From NCBI GenBank assembly GCA_964644675.1, contig CAZXWK010000050.1:1-13004 (forward strand): a stretch of 13,004 nt of DNA. Reading direction: 5' to 3'. This DNA comes from CAZXWK01 sp964644675 (GTDB lineage Bacteria > Actinomycetota > Coriobacteriia > Anaerosomatales > JAAXUF01). Both the position numbers and the translations under genes were made by a program. Shown here piece by piece: positions 1-5,298 of this stretch. The notes below the pieces were generated by a model, which saw only the letters and a list, made by a program, of their open reading frames with translations, searched no databases and was not told the DNA's origin. Every line of letters begins with the position of its first letter. The first letter of the stretch is position 1.

Positions 1-1187
1 AGCGCGAGCGCCAGAGTCCTCCCCAGTCGTGGGATCCGCCCCAACAGGCCCGCCAACGCGTACACGATGAGTGCGGCACCGAGCGGGACCAGCACCTGAT
101 GCCGGCTGTCCCAACTCTCCGGGCCGATCGCCTGCGGGAACTTGCCCACCGCCAGGTACGGAAAGACGCTCAGAACGAAGGCGGTGACGCCAAAGCCCAG
201 GATCGAGAGCTGCTGCAGGACCGAGCCCTCCACGTCCAGGCGAGCGCGAAAGGCGAGCAGCAGGAAGAGGACGACCGCGACCACGAGCGCCCAAACCGTG
301 GGTGCGGCGAGCGGAGCCCAAAGCGACGCTCTGGCGGCCGCAGGCAGCAGGCTCCACGCGGCCCCGACTCCTTCCGACTTCAAGACGTTGTACTCGGCGT
401 ACAAGCCCCACGGCGACAGGTACGTGTTTCGCACCCAGAGCACGATGAAGGGCAGCGCGAGGACGAACCCGTACCGCCGAAGCAGGGCCGGCACGGTGCC
501 CGCGACTTTGAGCTGGTGCCGTTGCGCCACCAGCACGTACATCGGTACGAGCGCGATGAAGGCCATCAGCGAGTTCGTCGTGACCAGAGCCGCGAAGAAG
601 AGCAGCCCCACCACCATGCGGCGCGCGAGACGCGGCTCCTCAAGATCGCGCGCGACCAGGTACGTCGCGTAGTAGAAGGCCGCGACGGAAGCGGTGTACT
701 GGAAGTTGATGTGTGCGAACCGGGCGCTGTTGACCGGGAACACGGCAAAGAGCGCCGGGATGAGCACCTGTGCGCCTCGGCCGAGACCGGGAATCGAACG
801 CAGGGTCCTGTTCAGCCAGACCGCCGACGCGAGGAACAGGGCGAACGTGAGCCAATGCGCGATGTAGTTGGCGCCCGGCACCCACGAGAGCATCATCCAG
901 TAGAGGGGCTGCCACACCTGACCGAGCATGTTGCCCATCAAGGAGGTGTCGGGTAGGGGCAGCCGGACGAAACACCAGTCGTCCCAGTAGCGGCCGCCGT
1001 TGACGAGCATCATCCACCACGCCGCGGCGTAGACTGCCGAGATGATCACGGTGTCCACGTCGGGCTTGAAGCGGCCGAGGGAACGCGAGAGCTTCTCGGC
1101 AAAGCCTGCCGAGGACCTCGAATCCCGCCGTGTGCGAGACGCACTTCTCGAACGCCCGCCGGTGGCAGCGGTCCGCGTGCTCGTCAC
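1..1187 (-). CDS. Multi-membrane GT-C-like glycosyltransferase, partial (C-terminus off left edge)
   Basis: The frame is open from GTG 1187 to the left edge (395 codons), with no internal stop. After an Arg/Ser-rich cytosolic-looking N-terminus come many hydrophobic segments, the first at about residues 47-62. An acidic YWDDW motif (D69, D70) follows in the first predicted outside loop, the usual place for the catalytic acid pair of GT-C membrane glycosyltransferases (family knowledge). WDSRHQVLVPLGAAL lies at 359-373. The protein is clearly paralogous to the 10274-11953 protein: shared blocks are the WDDW loop, GLY..YN (261-267), FPYLAVGKFP (342-351) and WD[ST]RHQ. The missing part would match that protein's hydrophilic C-terminal domain. 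The start is uncertain: GTG 1187 overlaps the stop of a short upstream ORF (GTGA), while an in-frame GTG at 1277 lacks a well-placed ribosome site. Periplasmic or outer-face sugar transfer is inferred; the substrate is unknown. Confidence 0.8.
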   Translation of the reverse strand, partial: MTSTRTAATGGRSRSASRTRRDSRSSAGFAEKLSRSLGRFKPDVDTVIISAVYAAAWWMMLVNGGRYWDDWCFVRLPLPDTSLMGNMLGQVWQPLYWMMLSWVPGANYIAHWLTFALFLASAVWLNRTLRSIPGLGRGAQVLIPALFAVFPVNSARFAHINFQYTASVAAFYYATYLVARDLEEPRLARRMVVGLLFFAALVTTNSLMAFIALVPMYVLVAQRHQLKVAGTVPALLRRYGFVLALPFIVLWVRNTYLSPWGLYAEYNVLKSEGVGAAWSLLPAAARASLWAPLAAPTVWALVVAVVLFLLLAFRARLDVEGSVLQQLSILGFGVTAFVLSVFPYLAVGKFPQAIGPESWDSRHQVLVPLGAALIVYALAGLLGRIPRLGRTLALA

Positions 1188-1288
1188 GAGCGCTCCGGAC
1201 TCACGGGGTCGGACTCGGACCGGGGATCGATCGGCGGACGCATGCCGTCGGTGCGACGAAGCACCGCAAGCCGGCACATCTCGGTCAA
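1184..1288 (-). CDS. Possible 34-codon upstream ORF, or frameshifted N-terminus of the GT-C gene
   Basis: A strong AGGAGG (1297-1302) lies 8 bases before a TTG at 1288. The frame runs 34 codons with strongly GC-biased third positions and stops at TGA 1186-1184, overlapping the GTG (1187-1185) that opens the membrane-protein frame. It lies downstream of a TATAAT at 1328-1333. Either this is a leader ORF translationally coupled to the membrane protein, or the membrane protein truly begins here and one base is wrong or slippery near 1187. No similarity to a known peptide is recognised. Confidence 0.35.
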   Translation of the reverse strand: MTEMCRLAVLRRTDGMRPPIDPRSESDPVSPERS

Positions 1289-1327
1289 GTCCACACCCTC
1301 CTGGCGGCGTCAAAACGGGTCGATCGG

Positions 1328-1333
1328 ATTATA
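1328..1333 (-). promoter_or_regulatory. -10 element TATAAT for the GT-C gene
   Basis: The minus strand reads GTCGTATAATCCG, a perfect sigma-70 -10 hexamer in GC-rich surroundings. Transcription would begin near 1321, about 33 bases before the TTG at 1288, with AGGAGG lying between. No convincing -35 is seen at 16-18 bases spacing. Confidence 0.55.
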
Positions 1334-1335
1334 CG

Positions 1336-1399
1336 ACCCCCACGTGCGGCGCGACGCCGACGCACACGCGAAGCACGTCCGCTCCGCACGCGTGGGGGT
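1336..1399. repeat. Inverted repeat in the divergent control region
   Basis: The left arm ACCCCCACGTGCGG (1336-1349) is mirrored by CCGCACGCGTGGGGGT (1384-1399), a perfect match apart from a two-base CG insertion. Each arm contains its own palindrome: CACGTG (1341-1346) and CACGCGTG (1387-1394). The left arm begins two bases upstream of the minus-strand TATAAT, so a bound protein would cover that promoter's spacer. It could be an operator pair; a hairpin is less likely because the loop is 34 bases. Confidence 0.5.
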
Positions 1400-1453
1400 A
1401 TCCGCGGGCCGACTCCCGAGTGCTCGACGGAGCGAATCTCGGCCCAACTCTTC

Positions 1454-1462
1454 TGCTAGCAT
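1454..1462 (+). promoter_or_regulatory. Extended -10 promoter TGCTAGCAT for the SDR/GT2 operon
   Basis: TG-C-TAGCAT fits the extended -10 form. The same nine bases occur before the other GT2 gene at 12006-12014. The predicted start point is 1469-1470, exactly at the ATG of the short ORF at 1470, which suggests a leaderless transcript. No -35 hexamer is evident. Confidence 0.55.
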
Positions 1463-1469
1463 AGCGCGC

Positions 1470-1547
1470 ATGAAGGGTCGGTCGATACGCATGACTGGGG
1501 AAGGGGCTCGGCACTTGCGCGACACGGACACAGGATGGGTCGCGTGA
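1470..1547 (+). CDS. Possible leaderless 25-codon upstream ORF coupled to the SDR gene
   Basis: ATG 1470 sits at the start point predicted from TGCTAGCAT. The frame encodes 25 residues (MKGRSIRM...DTGWVA) and stops at TGA 1545-1547, overlapping the GTG at 1544 that I favour as the SDR start. Leaderless mRNAs are common in high-GC actinobacteria (established). Third-position bias is only moderate, so the peptide may be a coupling or sensing device, or not translated at all. Confidence 0.35.
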   Translation: MKGRSIRMTGEGARHLRDTDTGWVA

Positions 1548-2440
1548 GGGCGGTAGTCACCGGGGCGACCGGGTACGTCGGCACGCGCTTGGTCGGAAGC
1601 CTGTTGCGCGAGGGCTGGGAACTGATGGCCGTGGTTCAACCGGCCGATCCCGCCCCGCTTCCTCCCGCGGTGCTTCGCGTCGAGGACACCGGCAGCTCCC
1701 TCGCCAACGCCGCTCTGCTCGCGGAGTTCCACCCCGACGTGGTGCTCCACCTCGCGGCCTGCCAGTTCCAGCACGACAGCCCCGACGCGGCCGACGCCCT
1801 CATGGAGGCGAACGTCAGCTTCGGAGCCCGCATGCTTGCGGCCGCTGCTCAGGCCGGAGCGCGGGGCGTGGTCGCCGCGGGCTCGTTCCAGACCCACGGT
1901 CGCGGGACGGCGGACTACGCGCCCCAGACGCTCTACGCCGCGACCAAGCAGGCATTCAGTGACATCGCGGCGCACTACAACCGGTGGACGCCGCTTCGGG
2001 TCGTGGTGTTGGAGCTGTCCGACACGTACGGCCCGGAAGATCCCCGGCCCAAGTTCCTGAACCTGCTCGCCGACGCCGCGCGCACGGGACAGCCGCTCGA
2101 CGCCACCCCGGGCGAGCAGGTACTGCACCCGCTGCACGTCGATGACGTGGTGGGTGCGTTCACCGCCGCGGCCGGACTGCTGTGCGCCGGCGCCGATCTT
2201 GGCAGCGAGTACTCCGTCAGCGGCCCGCGCGGTGTGACCTTGCGGGAGCTGGCCGATGCCTTCCGAGAAGCCACCGGGCTGGACCCCGACGTACGCTTCG
2301 GTGCGCGGGAGTACCGCCCCAACGAGATCATGAACCCCTACCTCGGCCCCACGCTGCCGGGCTGGTCGCCTTCGATCCAACTTGAGGACGGCCTGCGGGC
2401 TGTGTATGGAGCCAAGACGAGAAGCGGGCTGCCCTCATGA
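1544..2440 (+). CDS. NAD(P)-dependent SDR sugar epimerase/reductase (candidate CDP-dideoxyhexose 4-ketoreductase)
   Basis: This is an extended short-chain dehydrogenase of 298 residues from GTG 1544. An in-frame ATG at 1535 would add three residues, but the AGGA at 1532-1535 is well placed for the GTG. The N-terminal Rossmann motif TGATGYVG (6-13), Ser114, and the catalytic pair Tyr131/Lys135 in YAATK are all present, so it should be active. Its length and the YAATKQAF block suit small 4-ketoreductases such as abequose/paratose synthases. Because rfbF, rfbG and rfbH lie 4-8 kb away, I infer reduction of a CDP-4-keto-3,6-dideoxyhexose. A GDP-4-keto-6-deoxymannose substrate from the nearby dehydratases is the main alternative. 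Its stop overlaps the next gene by ATGA, so the two are translationally coupled. Confidence 0.85.
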   Translation: MRAVVTGATGYVGTRLVGSLLREGWELMAVVQPADPAPLPPAVLRVEDTGSSLANAALLAEFHPDVVLHLAACQFQHDSPDAADALMEANVSFGARMLAAAAQAGARGVVAAGSFQTHGRGTADYAPQTLYAATKQAFSDIAAHYNRWTPLRVVVLELSDTYGPEDPRPKFLNLLADAARTGQPLDATPGEQVLHPLHVDDVVGAFTAAAGLLCAGADLGSEYSVSGPRGVTLRELADAFREATGLDPDVRFGAREYRPNEIMNPYLGPTLPGWSPSIQLEDGLRAVYGAKTRSGLPS

Positions 2441-3396
2441 CGTCGCTCCCCCTGATCTCCGTGGTCGTGCCGGTCTACAACGAGCGTGACAACCTCGAGA
2501 CGCTGCACGCCCGAGTCGCCGCCGTCTTCGAGGGGCTCGCGGACCGATACGACTTCGAGCTGGTGTTCACCGACAACCACAGCACCGACGGCTCCTTTGA
2601 TGAGATCGTGCGGCTCGCGAGTGTCGACCCTCGGATTCGCGGCTACCGGTTCTCCCGCAACTTCGGCTTCCAGAGGTCGATCCTCGAAGGACTGCGGCGG
2701 GCACGCGGCGCCGCCGCGATCGAACTCGATGCCGACCTGCAGGACCCGCCGGAGCTGATTCCCGAGTTCCTCAGGCTCTGGGAGCTCGGACACGCGGTCG
2801 TGTACGGGGTGCGCAAGAAGCGCCCGGAGCCCTGGTACATCGAGTCGAGCCGCCGGGTCTTCTACCGACTCGCCAACACCCTGAGCGAGGACGATCTGCC
2901 CGTCGACGCCGGTGACTTTCGCCTGGTGGACCGCAGGGTCCTCGACGTCCTGCGGCAGGTCGAGGACGCGCAGCCGTACCTTCGCGGAACCATCGCGGCG
3001 ATGGGATTCGATCAGATCGGTGTCGACTACGAGCGAGATGCGCGGACCCAAGGTGCGAGCAAGTTCTCGCTCGGCGACATGACGAGCATCGCGGTCGACG
3101 GGATCCTGAACCACTCGCTCGTGCCGCTGCGGATCGCCACCTACACCGGAGTCATCGTCGCCGGGCTCAGCGTCATCACCGCGATCGGCTATCTGGTGGG
3201 CCGGTTTGCCTTCGGCATCGACTGGCCACCGGGATTCGCGACGACCACCATCCTCATCCTGCTCGGGATGGCCCTGAACGCCCTCTTCCTGGGAGTCATC
3301 GGCGAGTACCTCGGCCGAATCTACCGGCAGGTGAAGCTGGGGCCCAACACGATCGTGGAGCGCACGACCCCGGGCGCGGAGCCCGCCGAGGACTAG
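2437..3396 (+). CDS. Family 2 glycosyltransferase, GtrB/DPM1-like polyprenyl-phosphate sugar synthase
   Basis: The 319-residue protein opens with ISVVVPVYNE (7-16), the GT-A nucleotide-binding start. Next come FTDNHSTDGS (44-53), the metal/nucleotide DXD in ELDADLQDPPEL (D98, D100), and the membrane-proximal GASKFSLGDM (206-215). Two membrane helices follow at about 234-258 and 267-290, then a short cytosolic tail. This is the architecture of GtrB, ArnC and DPM1-type enzymes, which move a sugar from a nucleotide donor to undecaprenyl phosphate on the inner face (family knowledge). It overlaps the SDR by ATGA, suggesting that its donor is the SDR product (inference). It is paralogous to the gene at 12103. 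The exact sugar cannot be read from sequence. Confidence 0.9.
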   Translation: MTSLPLISVVVPVYNERDNLETLHARVAAVFEGLADRYDFELVFTDNHSTDGSFDEIVRLASVDPRIRGYRFSRNFGFQRSILEGLRRARGAAAIELDADLQDPPELIPEFLRLWELGHAVVYGVRKKRPEPWYIESSRRVFYRLANTLSEDDLPVDAGDFRLVDRRVLDVLRQVEDAQPYLRGTIAAMGFDQIGVDYERDARTQGASKFSLGDMTSIAVDGILNHSLVPLRIATYTGVIVAGLSVITAIGYLVGRFAFGIDWPPGFATTTILILLGMALNALFLGVIGEYLGRIYRQVKLGPNTIVERTTPGAEPAED

Positions 3397-3403
3397 CGCA
3401 ACC

Positions 3404-3420
3404 GCCCGGCAGCGTCGGGC
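3404..3420. terminator. Hairpin between convergent genes, likely bidirectional terminator
   Basis: GCCCGGC-AGC-GTCGGGC forms a 7-bp stem with one G-T pair and a three-base loop. It fits within the 32 bases separating two convergent stop codons (3396 and 3429). No T-tract follows on either strand, so termination is probable but not proven. Confidence 0.45.
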
Positions 3421-3428
3421 TCGGCCGC

Positions 3429-4187
3429 CTACGAGTCGCCCGCGAGCCTGCCGAGGTCGGCGTCGACCATCATCTCGACGAGCTCGGTGAAGCTGACGCG
3501 CGGCTCCCATCCCAAGACCCGCCGGGCCTTGGACGGGTCCCCGAAGAAGATGTTCACGTCGACCGGCCTGAAGAACTTGGGATCGACGACGACGAACTCC
3601 TCGTAGTCCAGCCCCAGCCGAGAGAACGCGGCCTCGCAGAACTCGCGGACGGTATGCGTCTGCCCGGAGGCGACCACGTAGTCGTCAGGCCGGTCCTGCT
3701 GGAGCATCAGCCACATCGCCTCCACGTAGTCGCCGGCGAAGCCCCAGTCGCGGCGGGCGTCGAGGTTGCCCAGCCGCAGCTCGGTGGCGAGCCCCAGCTT
3801 GCAGCGCACCGCACCGTCGGTGATCTTGCGCGTCACGAACTGCATGCCTCGGCGAGGAGACTCGTGGTTGAACATGATGCCGTTGCTCGCGTGCATCGCG
3901 TAGGAGTCGCGATAGCTGCCCACGATGTGGAACGCGTACGTCTTGCTCGCGGCGTAGGGAGACCGGGGGTGCAGCGGGGTGTCCTCGGTCTGCGGCATCT
4001 CGGCGGCGTTGCCGAACATCTCGGCCGAGGCGGCCTGGAAGAAGCGTGCCTGCGGCGCGATCGAGCGCAGCGCCTCCAGCAGGCGCAGGACGCCGACCGC
4101 GTTGACCTCGGTGGTCGAGATCGCGGCGTCGAACGAGTCGCCCACCGACGACTGCGCCGCGAAGTTGTACACCTCGTCGGGACGCGA
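3429..4187 (-). CDS. GDP-mannose 4,6-dehydratase paralogue A, 5' end lost in assembly gap
   Basis: The visible 252 residues begin at about residue 71 of the neighbouring paralogue and run to the TAG at 3429. Diagnostic GMD blocks are present: DEVYNFAAQS, QAASAEMFG carrying the Ser and Glu of the active site, SPYAASK with catalytic Tyr and Lys, NHESPRRGMQFVTRKITDG, LGNLDARRDWGFAGDY, and a C-terminal GDPSKARRVLGW. GMD converts GDP-D-mannose to GDP-4-keto-6-deoxy-D-mannose. By hand alignment without gaps it is about two-thirds identical to copy B over 217 residues. It differs most in the substrate-side segments and in PVDVNIFFGD, where copy B has PAEVDLLLGD. About 70 N-terminal residues, with the NADP-binding GxxGxxG, should lie in or beyond the N run. 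Whether it is intact is unknown. It is presumably cotranscribed with copy B. Confidence 0.85.
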   Translation of the reverse strand, partial: SRPDEVYNFAAQSSVGDSFDAAISTTEVNAVGVLRLLEALRSIAPQARFFQAASAEMFGNAAEMPQTEDTPLHPRSPYAASKTYAFHIVGSYRDSYAMHASNGIMFNHESPRRGMQFVTRKITDGAVRCKLGLATELRLGNLDARRDWGFAGDYVEAMWLMLQQDRPDDYVVASGQTHTVREFCEAAFSRLGLDYEEFVVVDPKFFRPVDVNIFFGDPSKARRVLGWEPRVSFTELVEMMVDADLGRLAGDS

Positions 4188-4287
4188 NNNNNNNNNNNNN
4201 NNNNNNNNNNNNNNNNNNNNNNNNNNNNNNNNNNNNNNNNNNNNNNNNNNNNNNNNNNNNNNNNNNNNNNNNNNNNNNNNNNNNNNN
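4188..4287. other. Assembly gap of exactly 100 N
   Basis: The run is exactly 100 N, the usual placeholder for a gap of unknown size. If both flanking dehydratase genes are complete, the real sequence must hold about 35 C-terminal codons of copy B, a stop, a spacer and about 70 N-terminal codons of copy A. That is at least roughly 320 bases. The break falls inside a tandem duplication, as expected when an assembler cannot resolve repeats. Confidence 0.97.
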
Positions 4288-5150
4288 GGGTCGCCGAGAA
4301 GCAGGTCGACCTCGGCCGGGCGAACGAAGCGCGGATCGACGACCACGTAGTCCTCGTAGTCGAGACCCACGCGCGAGAAAGCGATCTCGCAGAACTCGCG
4401 CACGGTGTGCGTCTCGCCGGTCGCGACCACGTAGTCGCCCGGCTCGTCCTGCTGGAGCATGAGCCACATCATCTCGACGTAGTCGCCCGCGAAGCCCCAG
4501 TCGCGCTTGGCGTCGAGGTTGCCCAGCCGAAGCTCGTTCGCGAGCCCCAGCTTGATCTTGGCGACGCCGTCAGTGATCTTGCGGGTCACGAACTCCAGGC
4601 CGCGGCGCGGCGACTCGTGGTTGAAGAGGATGCCGTTGCTCGCGTGCATATCGAAGGACTCGCGGTAGTTCAGCGTGATGTAGTAGCCGTAGACCTTGGC
4701 CACCCCGTAGGGCGAACGCGGGTGGAAGGGCGTGTCCTCGGTCTGCGGGACGGCGTGCACCTTGCCGTACATCTCCGAGGAGGACGCCTGGTAGAAGCGT
4801 GCGTCGGGCTTCACGCGGCGGATCGCCTCGAGCATGCGGGTCACGCCGAGGCCGTCGACGTCGCCGGTGTTCAGCGGCACGGTCCACGAGTCGCCGACGA
4901 AGGACTGCGCGGCGAGGTTGTAGACCTCGTCGGCCTCGGAGGCGATCATCGCGTCGATGAGCGAGGTCTGGTCGCTCATGTCGCCGACGATGAGATTGAT
5001 GCGGTCGAGGATGTGGTCTATGCGACCCGTCGACGGGTTGGCGGTTCGACGGATGAGTCCGTGAACGTCGTAGCCCTTATCGAGCAGAAGCTCGGCGAGG
5101 TACGAACCGTCCTGACCGGTGATACCGGTGATGAGTGCGCTCTTGGTCAT
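4288..5150 (-). CDS. gmd: GDP-mannose 4,6-dehydratase (copy B), 3' end lost in assembly gap
   Basis: From ATG 5150, 287 residues are visible before the gap, out of about 320. The start is well supported: AGGAGG (5160-5165) lies nine bases upstream. The NADP-binding motif TGITGQDG is at 8-15, the active-site Ser/Glu in ASSSEMYG at S124 and E126, and the catalytic Tyr148 and Lys152 in YGVAK. The family signatures NHESPRRGLEFVTRKITDG and NLDAKRDWGFAGDYVE follow. The E. coli enzyme has Thr at the S124 position (family knowledge), a conservative change. The product, GDP-4-keto-6-deoxymannose, is the branch point to GDP-rhamnose, GDP-fucose, GDP-6-deoxytalose and GDP-perosamine. No dedicated downstream enzyme is obvious here except possibly the SDR at 1544. 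It is transcribed divergently from the flippase. Confidence 0.92.
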
Positions 5151-5186
5151 TCGGAAAGGCCTCCTGGCTGCTCGGAAGTCAGGTGG

Positions 5187-5195
5187 AGTGTACCA
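5187..5195 (-). promoter_or_regulatory. Extended -10 promoter TGGTACACT for the gmd pair
   Basis: On the minus strand TG-G-TACACT fits an extended -10. The predicted start near 5180 gives a leader of about 30 bases containing the AGGAGG that serves the ATG at 5150. No good -35 is seen. Confidence 0.5.
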
Positions 5196-5206
5196 GAGCC
5201 GCACCC

Positions 5207-5260
5207 GGCGACCTCCATCGGAAGCCACATGCGGTAGAGTGGTCGCCGAGCACGGCGACC
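5207..5260. promoter_or_regulatory. Three GGCGACC half-sites in the gmd/flippase divergent region (operator candidate)
   Basis: GGCGACC occurs at 5207-5213 and 5254-5260 on the plus strand and as GGTCGCC at 5241-5247. The latter two make a perfect 7-bp inverted repeat with a six-base centre (GAGCAC). The pair starts immediately after a plus-strand TAGAGT (5235-5240), a possible flippase -10, so it would overlap the transcription start. An operator or a 5'-leader hairpin would both fit. Confidence 0.4.
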
Positions 5261-5298
5261 CAGATCCCAGCCTCACACACCGGAGCACTTCAGTCCCC

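Larger units (their letters stand above)
1188..1543. promoter_or_regulatory. 356-bp divergent control region
   Basis: This stretch separates the minus-strand GT-C gene from the plus-strand SDR/GT2 operon. It holds a minus-strand TATAAT, a plus-strand extended -10, an inverted repeat between them, and two short ORFs that each end in a GTGA overlap with the following gene. Longer open frames across it on both strands have no ribosome site and Arg/Pro/Ser-rich translations, so I regard them as chance frames. No RNA gene is visible. Confidence 0.6.

Noticed and set aside
1042..1464. Plus-strand open frames across 1042-1464 that could be small genes.
   Set aside because: They overlap the N-terminus of the minus-strand membrane protein and the control region, are Arg/Thr/Pro-rich, have no ribosome site and match no family I know.
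1310..2380. Long minus-strand open frame opposite the SDR gene.
   Set aside because: Third-position GC bias on the coding strand produces such antisense frames. The translation is rich in Arg/Gly/His with no domain, while the plus strand has clear SDR motifs. The same applies to the long frames opposite the GT2 at 2437, rfbH (6916-8223), the second GT-C gene (10034-11926) and the right GT2 (11896-12984).
5119..5298. In-frame upstream extension of the flippase starting at 5119.
   Set aside because: It would overlap the gmd start and both divergent promoters, and its sequence is not membrane-protein-like. ATG 5299 opens the conserved Wzx N-terminus.
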